Below are positions 24,397-33,622 of a stretch of 36,520 nucleotides of DNA, piece by piece. Below the pieces are notes generated by a model that was not told the origin of the DNA, made no database searches, and was given only the letters and a program-made list of their open reading frames with translations. The stretch covers positions 1-36,520 of the forward strand of contig CAZQIC010000032.1 of NCBI GenBank assembly GCA_964593555.1. The letters are read 5' to 3'. The first letter of the stretch is position 1, and each line of letters starts with the position of its first letter. The DNA comes from CAZQIC01 sp964593555 (GTDB lineage Bacteria; Bacteroidota; Bacteroidia; JAFLBG01). The position numbers were made by a program, and so were the translations under genes.

Positions 24397-24415
24397 TACT
24401 TTGAATTACAAAGTA
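24397..24415. promoter_or_regulatory. Regulator palindrome, site 2
   Basis: TACTTTG-AATTA-CAAAGTA, perfect 7-bp arms with a 5-nt spacer, starting 7 bp upstream of the ATG at 24389. It contains the same ACTTTG-N5-CAAAGT core as site 1, in the same position relative to the start codon. On the minus strand its distal arm gives TTACTTTG, one base from a -7 box. Confidence 0.75.
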
Positions 24416-24513
24416 AACGGTTTTGTACATAAGCACCAAATAAATCATACTTTTTAATGCGTTTATTTATTAACTATTTCGGCTTTTTAACATTTTGTAA
24501 GCCTGACAAACGC

Positions 24514-24521
24514 TATATTTG
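24514..24521 (+). promoter_or_regulatory. -7 box of the metalloprotease gene
   Basis: TATATTTG matches TAnnTTTG. A TTTTG lies upstream at 24493-24497, 16 nt away, slightly short for the usual spacing. The ATG is 44 nt downstream. Confidence 0.55.
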
Positions 24522-24565
24522 CATTACTACATTTAATTGATTCATTTAAACACAAAAAACTTTAC

Positions 24566-27523
24566 ATGAAAAAAACTTTACTCCCCCTGTTATTGCTATT
24601 GGCTATAACCATAAATTCATTCGGACAATGTATGTTAAGCCATATTCCGCTTAATAGCAAAGTAAGTAATGCCTCTCTTGTTGTTGAAGGTAAAGTTGTT
24701 TCTCAAGTCTCTTTTTGGGATATAGGAAATAAGAATATTTTCACCCGTAACAAAATTGAAGTTTATAAAATATTTAAAGGCTCCTTACAAACAGCCTTTA
24801 TAGAAGTAATTACTCAAGGTGGCATAGTAGGAAACGATATGCAAACCGTAGAACCATCCTTACAATTAAAAGTTGGAGAGATAGGAGTTTTTACTTGTAA
24901 TAATACAACTGTAAATGTTCCTTTTACACACACCTCATCTATACCACAGTTTGATGCGTATGCATCAGTACAAGGATTTATTAAATATGATCTGCAGAGC
25001 CAATCAGCGATAGCCCCTTTTGAAAAATATTCAGACATAAGCACAGTCCTTTATCAGTCTATAAATTCTGTTACAAATAATAATTACCAGACTATAAAAA
25101 CAGTAAACCTTAATCCATCTCAAGGAATGCAATTTGTTGTTGCGCCTTCAATTACAAATATTAGCCCTTTAACAGTTACTGCAGGTACTAAAACACAAAT
25201 TACAATTACAGGTAGTAATTTTGGTGCTTCACAAGGAAGTGGCTTTGTTGAATTCTTTGATGCGAATACAGCTTCAGGAGTACCAACCTATACTCCGCTT
25301 GCATCAGAATATATTTCATGGAACGATAATACTATTGTAGTTGAAGTTCCATCAAGAGCAGGGACAGGAACAATTGATGTTACCCAAGCAGGATCAGGAA
25401 GCAGCGGCCAGACTTTAACAGTTAGCTATTCACAATTAAATTATACAACAGGCGGCAATGCATATCAACCAGATCATGTGGATGATAATGGATCGGGTGG
25501 CTATACATTTCAGATGCATACTGACTTTGATGCTAATAGTGCAGCTAAGGCTTCATTTTTAAGAGCTTTGGATACGTGGCGTTGCAATACAGCAGTTAAT
25601 TGGACTAATGGTGCTACTACAGCAATTGACGCTGTGGCAAGTGACAATGTAAATGTAGTTCGGTTCGATAATGGTGGCGAACTATCTGTAGGTGTATTAG
25701 GAGTTTGTTCCAGTTGGAGAAGCTTTTGTGGAGGTAATACCGCAATGGTTGTGGAGTTAGATATTGTTTTTGACGATGCTGCATCATGGGAATACGGTCC
25801 GGCATTACCTGGATTTACTGATTATGATTTTGAGACTGTTGCGGTACACGAATTAGGTCATGCACATCAGTTAGGACATGTTATTAGTCCGGGAGCTATA
25901 ATGCATTATGCTATATCAAATGGCGATGCTAACCGATCACTAGGTGTAAATGACCAGGCGGGAGGAGATTTTGTACAAGCGCAAAGTATAGTTGCTAACT
26001 CTTGCGGATCAGGAGCAATGACAAATTATGTATGTGGCACAGTACCTGTTGCTAATTTCAGTGCATCTACTACAACTCCTTGTCCTGGTGACGCAGTAGT
26101 ATTTACTGATCTAAGTACAAATATTCCTTTATCATGGTCTTGGGTGTTTCAGGGAGGAACTCCTGCAACATCCACAAGTCAAAATCCAGCGGTTACTTTT
26201 GCTACCCCCGGACTTCATAGTGTAACATTAACAGCAGGCAATGTAGCCGGTGATGATGCTGAAGTTAAAGTTGGTTATATTAACGTAGGCACATGCACAA
26301 AGTTAAAAACTGCTTATTGTGGTATTACGTTAGCCAGTTTAAATGATTATGTACACGCTAATGCTATTATTGGAGCTACACAATATCAGTTTAGATTTAT
26401 ACATGCGGCCAGCAGTTTTACTGCAACGTATGCAAGTCCTAATGCGAAAGTGACTGGTAATGGAATTTCCGGTATACAATACGGAAAAACCTATAACGTA
26501 GATGTAAGAGTAATGGTTGGAGGAGTGTGGGGCAATTATGGTATCGTTTGTACCGTTACCACACCTCCGGCAATTCCAACCACAAGCTTAAAACCCTCCT
26601 CCTGCGGGATAACATTGGCAAATTTAAATGATTATGTCTATGCAAATACTGCAGTTGGAGCAAGTACTTACCAATTTCGTTTTGTCCATGCCGCCAGTAG
26701 TTTTACGGCCACATATAGCTCTAATGTTGCAAAAGCACCGGGCATCGGTATCTCGGGAATACAATATGGAAGGACGTATGATGTAGATGTGAGGGTTATG
26801 GTAGGTGGTGTATGGGGGACTTTTGGAGCAGTTTGCCTTGTAACCACTCCTCCCGCAGTTCCTACAACACAATTAAAACCAGTAGATTGTGGCAGGACAC
26901 TTTCAGCACTTAATGAATTTATAAGAGCTGAAGCAGTTATCGGTGTTAATCAATATGAGTTTCGATTTATAAATTCAATAAGTAGTTTTACTGCAACGGT
27001 AAACAGGGGTACTGCAATCGTGAATGTTAGTTCCGTTCCAGGAATTCAATATGCAACAACTTACAACGTTGATGTAAGAGCCCAGGTAGGTGGCGTTTGG
27101 GGTAACTATGGAGCTGTTTGTACGATTACTACTCCAGGCTCACCTATGGTTAGACAGCCTTCGGGAAGTGTCGACGGGTTTGACCAAAATCTTTCAAACT
27201 CAGAAGAGTCGCAATATGGGACTTTGAAACAAATTCAGAACACCTCACTTGAAGAAAACAATCTTTCAATTGAAGTGTATCCTAACCCAACGCATGATGG
27301 CAATGTGATGATGGATATTGCCAGCCTGTCAGGTGAAATTGTTCTTATTAAATTGTATGACCTTGCAGGAAGAGAATTGCTTGGACTAAGCAAAGCAATA
27401 ACTCCCGGAGTTTCGAATATAATACCCGGAGAATTTGGTTCATTAGGACTTTCAAACGGAATTTACATTCTTAAAGTATCAGTAGGTACAGAGAATATTT
27501 ACCAAAAGCTTATTGTAGAATAA
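24566..27523 (+). CDS. Secreted matrixin-like zinc metalloprotease, T9SS type A cargo
   Basis: A 985-aa multidomain protein. In order: signal peptide (about 1-20); an unnamed beta-rich N-terminal domain (about 22-180); an IPT/TIG domain (about 190-285, APSITNISPLTVTAGTKT); a metalloprotease domain (about 295-480) with the metzincin zinc motif HELGHAHQLGH (H428, E429, H432, H438) and a Met-turn AIMHY; a PKD domain (about 493-575); and three 95-residue repeats starting near 577, 672 and 767, each with CG-TL near the start and GGVWG...VC at the end. A type A T9SS sorting domain (about 905-985, IEVYPNPTHDG) closes the protein. All catalytic residues are present. It is exported by the Sec and type IX systems to the surface or outside. 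It is monocistronic between a promoter and a strong terminator. Confidence 0.92.
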   Translation: MKKTLLPLLLLLAITINSFGQCMLSHIPLNSKVSNASLVVEGKVVSQVSFWDIGNKNIFTRNKIEVYKIFKGSLQTAFIEVITQGGIVGNDMQTVEPSLQLKVGEIGVFTCNNTTVNVPFTHTSSIPQFDAYASVQGFIKYDLQSQSAIAPFEKYSDISTVLYQSINSVTNNNYQTIKTVNLNPSQGMQFVVAPSITNISPLTVTAGTKTQITITGSNFGASQGSGFVEFFDANTASGVPTYTPLASEYISWNDNTIVVEVPSRAGTGTIDVTQAGSGSSGQTLTVSYSQLNYTTGGNAYQPDHVDDNGSGGYTFQMHTDFDANSAAKASFLRALDTWRCNTAVNWTNGATTAIDAVASDNVNVVRFDNGGELSVGVLGVCSSWRSFCGGNTAMVVELDIVFDDAASWEYGPALPGFTDYDFETVAVHELGHAHQLGHVISPGAIMHYAISNGDANRSLGVNDQAGGDFVQAQSIVANSCGSGAMTNYVCGTVPVANFSASTTTPCPGDAVVFTDLSTNIPLSWSWVFQGGTPATSTSQNPAVTFATPGLHSVTLTAGNVAGDDAEVKVGYINVGTCTKLKTAYCGITLASLNDYVHANAIIGATQYQFRFIHAASSFTATYASPNAKVTGNGISGIQYGKTYNVDVRVMVGGVWGNYGIVCTVTTPPAIPTTSLKPSSCGITLANLNDYVYANTAVGASTYQFRFVHAASSFTATYSSNVAKAPGIGISGIQYGRTYDVDVRVMVGGVWGTFGAVCLVTTPPAVPTTQLKPVDCGRTLSALNEFIRAEAVIGVNQYEFRFINSISSFTATVNRGTAIVNVSSVPGIQYATTYNVDVRAQVGGVWGNYGAVCTITTPGSPMVRQPSGSVDGFDQNLSNSEESQYGTLKQIQNTSLEENNLSIEVYPNPTHDGNVMMDIASLSGEIVLIKLYDLAGRELLGLSKAITPGVSNIIPGEFGSLGLSNGIYILKVSVGTENIYQKLIVE

Positions 27524-27540
27524 TAAGCACTTGAGCTTAA

Positions 27541-27580
27541 AAAAGAAAGGGTGGCTAAAATAGCCACCCTTTCTTTTTTA
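27541..27580. terminator. Bidirectional intrinsic terminator
   Basis: Perfect 13-bp stem GAAAGGGTGGCTA / TAGCCACCCTTTC (27545-27557 and 27561-27573) with an AAA loop, an A-run before it and a T-run after. It serves both the metalloprotease gene and the convergent L31 gene. Confidence 0.93.
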
Positions 27581-27595
27581 ATAATATTAAAAGAT

Positions 27596-27850
27596 TTAGT
27601 TAGTCTTTTTAGAATACCTGGTTCTGAATTTATCAACCCTTCCTGCTGTATCAACCAATTTAGATTTACCAGTATAAAACGGATGTGACATATGAGAAAT
27701 CTCCAATTTAACAACAGGATATTCTTTGCCATCTTCCCAAACTATTGTTTCTTTAGTCTCAACAGTTGATTTTGATAAAAAAGCATAATCGTTTGACATA
27801 TCCTTAAAAACAACAAATTTGTAGTTTTCCGGGTGAATTCCTTTTTTCAT
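27596..27850 (-). CDS. rpmE2: 50S ribosomal protein L31, type B
   Basis: An 84-aa protein of type B L31 length. MKKGIHPENYKFVVFKDMS, the central region ETKETIVWEDGKEYPVVKLE and SHPFYTGKSKLVDTAGRVDKF are diagnostic. The zinc-binding Cys residues of the C+ (type A) form are absent, as expected for type B, which replaces the zinc form when zinc is scarce or is the only form in many Bacteroidota. It has a textbook promoter at 27891-27921 and ends just before the shared terminator. Confidence 0.97.
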   Translation of the reverse strand: MKKGIHPENYKFVVFKDMSNDYAFLSKSTVETKETIVWEDGKEYPVVKLEISHMSHPFYTGKSKLVDTAGRVDKFRTRYSKKTN

Positions 27851-27890
27851 CTTATATAATATTAGTTTTTAAAATCCTTTTTAGGGAGGG

Positions 27891-27921
27891 CAAAGGTAAT
27901 AATTTGTTATTTATTATCAAA
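27891..27921 (-). promoter_or_regulatory. Promoter of rpmE2
   Basis: Minus strand: -33 TTTG (27918-27921), 19-nt spacer, -7 TACCTTTG (27891-27898), then CCCTCCCTA. The architecture, spacer and C-rich discriminator are the same as at the rRNA promoter P2. Confidence 0.82.
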
Positions 27922-27997
27922 ATAGGTGCAAACAAAATAAAATAATAAAAAAAACGTATTAAAAGCTATTAATTACCTTTAACCTTTAATTAAAAAC

Positions 27998-29422
27998 GTG
28001 CGGACACCACTTTTACTTTTATGCGTGCTTATACTCGCCTTTTCCTGTAAAAAGGATAAGATCATTACCGATTCCGGAGCTAAGCTGGAATTCTCAACGG
28101 ATTCAATATTGTTTGATACTGTTTTTACTTCAATAGGTTCAACAACCAAACAATTTAAAGTATATAATAATAACAAGGGTGCCATCTCTGTTAGCTCGAT
28201 TAAACTCGCCGGCGGTGCCAGTTCTAATTTCAGAATAAATATTGACGGAGTATCCGCTATATCTATGGGTAATATTGAAATACCGAGCCACGACAGTATT
28301 TTTGTTTTTGTAGAAGTTACAGTTGATCCGAATGGCGTCAATAGCCCTTTAGTAATTTCAGATGAAATTACTTTTATCACCAATGGAAATACGCAGCAGG
28401 TTTTATTGGAAGCATGGGGACAAGATGCGTACTATCACGCACCAAATATTTTTTCGACCAATGGTTTCCCTCCCTACTCTATTTTTACCTGTGATGAAAT
28501 ATGGACAAATGATAAGCCGCATGTTATTTACGGTTATGCCGTAGTAGATTCCGATTGCAGTTTAACTATGCAGGCGGGCACCAGGGTTTACTTACACAAA
28601 AATGCTGTGTTATGGGTATACCAGGATGGATCATTAAAGATAAACGGTACCCATATGAATGAAGTTACATTTCAAGGTGATCGCCTGGAAACTGAATACA
28701 AAGATGTTCCCGGACAATGGGGGAAAATATGGCTGTCACCATTGAGCAAAAACAATCAGATAAACTGGGCAATAATTAAAGACGGATCTATTGGAATACA
28801 AGTGGACACATTTCCGAACGGCACCACCCCCACTCTTATAATGAGCAATACAAAAATATTGAACATGAGCGCTGCATGTCTTTACGGACAGGGTTCAAAA
28901 ATAAGAGCCAACAATTGTGTTTTTGCAAATGCAGGTCAGTACACAACAGCCTTAACTATAGGAGGAAATTATAGTTTCTGGCATTGCACTTTTGCAAATT
29001 ACTGGAATGGAGGTACAAGACAAACACCATCAATACTTATCAATAACTGGTACAAGGATATTTATAAAGTGCCACACAGTCGCTCGTTAGATAGTGCATA
29101 TTTTGGCAATTGCATCATCTATGGAAATCTAGTTAATGAACTGGCGCTTGATTCTGCATTCGGTGCAAGCTTCAATTATAAATTTGACCACTGCCTAATA
29201 AGGACTGATCAAAGTACAAGCAATGGTTATCACTACGAAACGGTTTATGTAAACAGTGATCCTTCATTCGCAGATGTAGTTAAAAACGATTACAAACTCA
29301 ACGCATCTTCTTCAGCAATTAATAAAGGGAAAGTAAGTATTGGAGCAACCTATTCAACGGATCTAAAAGGTGATTCCAGAACTGTGGACGCAGCACCGGA
29401 CCTTGGTGCTTATGAAAAATAA
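27998..29422 (+). CDS. Lipoprotein with right-handed beta-helix domain
   Basis: A 474-aa predicted lipoprotein. The signal peptide MRTPLLLLCVLILAFSC ends in a lipobox with Cys17 followed by KKD. Residues about 25-140 form an Ig-like region (SIGSTTKQFKVYNNNKGAI). The rest has the irregular Asn/Gly-rich ladders of a parallel beta-helix (NWAIIKDGSIGIQV, LYGQGSKIRANNCVFANAG, YSFWHCTFANYWNGG). It ends DAAPDLGAYEK, a close found in choice-of-anchor Q / polysaccharide-binding helices. The start codon is GTG; no in-frame ATG would preserve the signal peptide. A near -7 box (TACCTTTA, 27974-27981) lies 16 nt upstream. The ligand is unknown; a carbohydrate is a guess from the fold. Confidence 0.8.
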   Translation: MRTPLLLLCVLILAFSCKKDKIITDSGAKLEFSTDSILFDTVFTSIGSTTKQFKVYNNNKGAISVSSIKLAGGASSNFRINIDGVSAISMGNIEIPSHDSIFVFVEVTVDPNGVNSPLVISDEITFITNGNTQQVLLEAWGQDAYYHAPNIFSTNGFPPYSIFTCDEIWTNDKPHVIYGYAVVDSDCSLTMQAGTRVYLHKNAVLWVYQDGSLKINGTHMNEVTFQGDRLETEYKDVPGQWGKIWLSPLSKNNQINWAIIKDGSIGIQVDTFPNGTTPTLIMSNTKILNMSAACLYGQGSKIRANNCVFANAGQYTTALTIGGNYSFWHCTFANYWNGGTRQTPSILINNWYKDIYKVPHSRSLDSAYFGNCIIYGNLVNELALDSAFGASFNYKFDHCLIRTDQSTSNGYHYETVYVNSDPSFADVVKNDYKLNASSSAINKGKVSIGATYSTDLKGDSRTVDAAPDLGAYEK

Positions 29423-29423
29423 A

Positions 29424-30110
29424 CTACCTTGAAGGAACCAATAATTTCACCGCGGTTTCATGATAAGAATTTTTAACGCTTACCAGATATAGGCCCGGAG
29501 GCAAAAGGTTTCCTTCATAAGGAATACTGTGCTTCCCGGCAAGCTGTGATTCTTCATTGACAATATTTTTAACCCTTTTTCCCAGAACATCAAAAATTGT
29601 TGCGCTTATTTTTTCCGGCTGCTGAAGAGAATAGTTTATTGAAAAAATTTGTTTGCTAAGATCATAATTTGCAAAAACATTTTTTATCGAGTGATTAACA
29701 TCTGCAATACCAGAAGGCAAGGAAACATTAAAAGTTGAACTATCCACATCATCAGAAGTAAAACCCGGGGAACATCCTGGTCCTCCAAAACCAGAATTAA
29801 GAGTAAAATAAAATTTATACGCGCCAACAGGTTGAGGAAGAATCATAAACGTATCAGTATAGCTGCACGTAGCGGATGTACCACCTAAACAATGTATCGC
29901 ATCTGCATTAATATCATTTCCATTCTGGCCACTATTTAACGCATCAGGATTACAGGCAGAATTATTAAACGTACATGATACCAATGCCCATATAGTATCG
30001 TTTGTTGTTGGGTTAGCTGGATTAAATACTATTGAATTTATTACTCCCTGTGCATTTACAAATTGATACGAGATCAAAATTACAAGCAGAGCAAAAAATA
30101 TTTTTTTCAT
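29424..30110 (-). CDS. Small T9SS type A secreted protein
   Basis: A 228-aa exported protein with a signal peptide (about 1-20, ending VNAQ), a Cys-rich central part with Cys at CTFNNSAC, HCLGG, TCSYTD and GCSPGF (about 45-115), and a type A T9SS sorting domain (about 145-228, NVFANYDLSKQIFSINYS ... GLYLVSV). The central part has no family I recognise. It is 24 bp downstream of the 714-aa T9SS protein and is probably in the same operon; its stop codon is one base from that of the convergent beta-helix lipoprotein. Confidence 0.8.
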   Translation of the reverse strand: MKKIFFALLVILISYQFVNAQGVINSIVFNPANPTTNDTIWALVSCTFNNSACNPDALNSGQNGNDINADAIHCLGGTSATCSYTDTFMILPQPVGAYKFYFTLNSGFGGPGCSPGFTSDDVDSSTFNVSLPSGIADVNHSIKNVFANYDLSKQIFSINYSLQQPEKISATIFDVLGKRVKNIVNEESQLAGKHSIPYEGNLLPPGLYLVSVKNSYHETAVKLLVPSR

Positions 30111-30134
30111 TTTATTTTTATTAAATTTTTTATA

Positions 30135-32279
30135 CTATCTCAGCAAAGTAATATTGCCTGCTTTTTTTATCTCCTGTCCGGTAACAAATGAAACAACTAA
30201 TGAATAAGAGAATACAGCTGAGTCTAAACGCTTACTCTTCAACGTACCATCCCACCCTTTGGAAATATCACTTGTTTCAAAAACTTTTTCACCCCACCTG
30301 TCATAAATGGTAAAAGAAAGTTGTTCAACACAGTTGCCCAGTAAATAATACATATCATTTTGCCCGTCTTCATTTGGAGAAAATGCTGTAGGAATATAAA
30401 ACTCATGACAATCAAGATCAACTGTCACTAAAATTGAAGCGGAAGATGTACACCCGTTTGCATCTGTAATAATTAAAATATACGTGGTTGTTCCTGTTGG
30501 TGATGCAATGGGATTTTGACACGTAACACAACTTAATCCTTCTGATGGGGACCACAGGTAACTTCCGCCGCCACTCCCGCTTAATGTTATACTTGTACCT
30601 TGCAAAATAGAAACAGCAGTTCCGGCACTTGCTGTTGGTGAATTGTTTACCACTATTGAAACGCTATCAATATCTATACAACCTCCGTTAGAAACTGTTG
30701 TAGAATAAATTGTATGTAAAACCGGAGATACTGAAGTTGATGCTGTACTTGCACCATTACTCCACAAGAATGATGTACCGCCGCTTGCAGTTATATTAAC
30801 ACTTTCACCCGAACATATTGTATCATCATTACCCGCATTAGCTACAGGAATCTGATCAACTGCAACAGGTATGAGTATAGTATCTTTACATCCTCCAACA
30901 TCAGTTCCAATAACAGTATAGGTTGTTTGCGTAGTTGGCTTTACAGTTACCGAAGAGCCTCCTGTAACTGATAATCCGTGAGCGGGCAGCCATTGATAAC
31001 TTAAAGCTCCTGTAGGAGTAAGCGTTGTAGAATCACCATTACAAATAATAGGACCTCCCAAAGATGTTACTGTTGGACTACTTACAGATACGGTTACACT
31101 TGAAAAATTACGGCAGCCGTTTGCGGCAGTACCAATAACAGTATAGGTGGCATTACCCGAAGGTGTTGCATTTACACTATTGCCGTTAGTTGCACTTAGT
31201 CCCGCAACAGGTGTCCAGGTGTAAGTTGATGCTCCTCCAGCAGTAAGATTAGTAGTTTGTCCCCTGCAAACTAATGTATTTGTTGAAGCCGTAATTGTTG
31301 GTAACGGATTTACCGTAATGTATGCAACTCTTTTTGCAGTATCGGAACCAATACCATTTACCGCAATTAATGAAACAGAATATGTTCCGGCAGCAGCATA
31401 ACAAATATTATTCGGATTTTGACTTGTTGATGAAGCGATTCCCGCCCCTTGAAATGTCCATGCCCAAGAGCTTGGAGTATTTTTACTTGTATCAGTATAA
31501 TTAATACAATCGCCCACACAAATAGCAGTAGAAGACACTGTAAAACCAGCAATGGGAGCAAGACCAGAAGATGGAACACTCAAATAAACATCATCAATCG
31601 CAACTGATGGATCTGACCCAATACCATCATCATTATTGACCCACTCAAAGCCAATTTTAACATTCGCATTATTATTAGCACTCGCAGGAAGCGATATAGT
31701 ATATGATGTCCAAAGTCCCTGAGGACTACAACTGGAATTATTTGTTTTAGCAGGATTAGACAACTGAGCCCAAGTAACTCCATCATAATACCAAAAAGTA
31801 AAATCATCAGTTGTACCATCGCCTTCTTCCATATAGCTAAACCCAGCAGTAATATTATTTTTACCTGTGCAGACTATAAGAGGCGACTCTGCTCTTTTAC
31901 TGGTTCTCACAGTATTTGTCAAGAATCCTGCATCATAAGCTGCACCACAATCTCCAGTTGGACAAAGTATAAAAGCTGCAGGTGAAGTAGAAACATTTCC
32001 GACATGTAAAGTACGATTATTTGTCCCGGTGCCTAAGCACCCATCACCACAGTTTCCAATACCCATACCAGATTCCGTGGCGCTTACGTACCAGATATTT
32101 GCAGAAGCATCATTAGTACCAGTCGTTGTGTTTGATGAAGTCCAACTTCCGTTAGTTGCATGAACATATGTGGTCACAGGATTTCCCTGGTTGCACCCTG
32201 TTCCAAAATCTTCTGTCCAAAATGATTGCGCCGATAAAATTGTCGGGAGAAAAAATAATGAGAGTAGAAGTTTCTTCAT
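30135..32279 (-). CDS. T9SS type B secreted protein with PKD and Ig-like domains
   Basis: A 714-aa exported protein: signal peptide (about 1-18, ending LSAQ); a jelly-roll-like N-terminal domain (about 19-232, Cys-rich, with GKNNITAGFSYMEEGDG and IAIDDVYL-like text); a PKD domain (about 238-325, SSWAWTFQGAG); a series of SprB-like or Ig-like modules of about 80 residues (about 325-620, recurring C-G-TTLT and TTYTVIGT); and the gliding-associated CHU_C domain (about 626-714, YIPTAFSPNEDGQNDMYY, YDRWGEKVFE). The layout fits a surface adhesin or a substrate-binding protein; no enzyme motif is seen. It has a good promoter at 32381-32412 and a leader of about 95 nt. Confidence 0.88.
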   Translation of the reverse strand: MKKLLLSLFFLPTILSAQSFWTEDFGTGCNQGNPVTTYVHATNGSWTSSNTTTGTNDASANIWYVSATESGMGIGNCGDGCLGTGTNNRTLHVGNVSTSPAAFILCPTGDCGAAYDAGFLTNTVRTSKRAESPLIVCTGKNNITAGFSYMEEGDGTTDDFTFWYYDGVTWAQLSNPAKTNNSSCSPQGLWTSYTISLPASANNNANVKIGFEWVNNDDGIGSDPSVAIDDVYLSVPSSGLAPIAGFTVSSTAICVGDCINYTDTSKNTPSSWAWTFQGAGIASSTSQNPNNICYAAAGTYSVSLIAVNGIGSDTAKRVAYITVNPLPTITASTNTLVCRGQTTNLTAGGASTYTWTPVAGLSATNGNSVNATPSGNATYTVIGTAANGCRNFSSVTVSVSSPTVTSLGGPIICNGDSTTLTPTGALSYQWLPAHGLSVTGGSSVTVKPTTQTTYTVIGTDVGGCKDTILIPVAVDQIPVANAGNDDTICSGESVNITASGGTSFLWSNGASTASTSVSPVLHTIYSTTVSNGGCIDIDSVSIVVNNSPTASAGTAVSILQGTSITLSGSGGGSYLWSPSEGLSCVTCQNPIASPTGTTTYILIITDANGCTSSASILVTVDLDCHEFYIPTAFSPNEDGQNDMYYLLGNCVEQLSFTIYDRWGEKVFETSDISKGWDGTLKSKRLDSAVFSYSLVVSFVTGQEIKKAGNITLLR

Positions 32280-32380
32280 GAACCGGGATGAAAATTTACT
32301 TTAAGTTAATTAAAAACATTATCGCTTATTAATGACAAATCACCAAACCCTTAAATTTACCCATTAATAAAGATTTAAGT

Positions 32381-32412
32381 CAAAAATAGTATTTCAAAAC
32401 AAAGTATTCAAA
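32381..32412 (-). promoter_or_regulatory. Promoter of the 32279 T9SS operon
   Basis: Minus strand: -33 TTTG (32409-32412), 20-nt spacer, -7 TATTTTTG (32381-32388). It lies about 100 nt upstream of the ATG. The rest of the 32280-32473 gap is AT-rich and shows nothing else. Confidence 0.65.
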
Positions 32413-32473
32413 ATAGGGTTATTATATACTTTTAATTATATAATACATCCTCAAAACCAAGCAATTGTATTAT

Positions 32474-33535
32474 TTAATTGAGACTGCTCATAAAATCTAA
32501 TACATCAATTCCATCTGCATAATCAAAAACAGAAGGCTCTTGTGTTTGACCAAAATCTACCGTTTTTTCATGAAACATATTGCTGATAGAAACAACACAT
32601 TGTATATTTTGGGAATCAGCCTTTAGTTTTGTTTTTAAAAAATCAATATCGCTATACCATTCATAATACAACACCCCAATAGGAGATGCGATCCCAATAT
32701 CTTCCTTCATCATCACAAAATTATTATCCAAAAATTTTATGGAGTTCATTAAATAAACCGTGCGGTGATATTCATAGTTATTAAAATACTTTTTATTGTC
32801 CATTACATAACCATGTTCATAAACTGCCTCAAAAATTTTATCCAACTTATAACCTGTTGGCACCATTATTTTTGAAACATTTCTGCAACCCAACCCATAA
32901 TATTGAAAAATATCTTTTCCAATATTTTTCAATTGCTCTTCTGTTTCGTTCCCGGTAATTACTGCAACGCCATTTCTATTCTTTCTTATTATATGAGGAT
33001 ACTTTGAAAAATAATATTCGAAATAACGTGCCGAATTATTACTGCCAGTGGCAATTATGGCATCGATCTTTTCCAGCTTTCCGTCCGCAAAATGTATTTG
33101 TGATTCGAATCGTGGTTCAATAATTATCAATGCCATTGCAATAAGTGGCAATAATTTATCGTCATCCGAAGATAGCTTCGCCAGAATTTTATTTCCAGAA
33201 ACAAGTACGCATAAAAAATCATGAAAGCCCACCAAAGGAATATTTCCTGCCATGATCACACCAACTTGTTTTACAGACTTGCTTGTTTCAAGTTGAGGAT
33301 ACTTTTTCACCCACTCTTCCAGCATATTTTCATCCAGCATCTGCACAATAGATCTGATCGCCGATGTAACATTTTGTTTTGTAAACCAACCGTTATAAAC
33401 GTGAACTTCATCAATTAACTTGGTGAGTTGTGATGAGACTTCCAAAAGAGATTTTTCTTGCACGGTATCATTTAGAACATCATTTAAAAATTCTCCCAGC
33501 TTTTTAAACGTGGACACTCGCTCTTTTATATTCAT
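32474..33535 (-). CDS. Acyl-CoA reductase, LuxC-like
   Basis: A 353-aa aldehyde-dehydrogenase-superfamily protein of the LuxC/acyl-CoA reductase group. GVIMAGNIPLVGFHDFL (nucleotide-binding region), then IATGSNNSARYFEYYFSKYP, a nucleophile Cys217 in YYGLGCRNVSKI, and the C-terminal EDIGIASPIGVLYYEWY region are visible. The enzyme class reduces an acyl-CoA or acyl-thioester to an aldehyde with NADPH. No light-production genes are nearby. In Bacteroidota a gene of this kind commonly stands divergent from a dicluster ferredoxin, near serC, as it does here; its real substrate is not known. Confidence 0.85.
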   Translation of the reverse strand: MNIKERVSTFKKLGEFLNDVLNDTVQEKSLLEVSSQLTKLIDEVHVYNGWFTKQNVTSAIRSIVQMLDENMLEEWVKKYPQLETSKSVKQVGVIMAGNIPLVGFHDFLCVLVSGNKILAKLSSDDDKLLPLIAMALIIIEPRFESQIHFADGKLEKIDAIIATGSNNSARYFEYYFSKYPHIIRKNRNGVAVITGNETEEQLKNIGKDIFQYYGLGCRNVSKIMVPTGYKLDKIFEAVYEHGYVMDNKKYFNNYEYHRTVYLMNSIKFLDNNFVMMKEDIGIASPIGVLYYEWYSDIDFLKTKLKADSQNIQCVVSISNMFHEKTVDFGQTQEPSVFDYADGIDVLDFMSSLN

Positions 33536-33622
33536 TGATCGGAATTGTAATTAAAATTAAATTTTGGTTTAGAAAAGCGAAGTTAATAACTGAATTTTAC
33601 AATTAAACTTAAAATTATATCT

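Noticed and set aside
27979..28383. 134-codon minus-strand frame over the lipoprotein start
   Set aside because: Antisense shadow of a protein with a good lipobox and fold; no independent signals.
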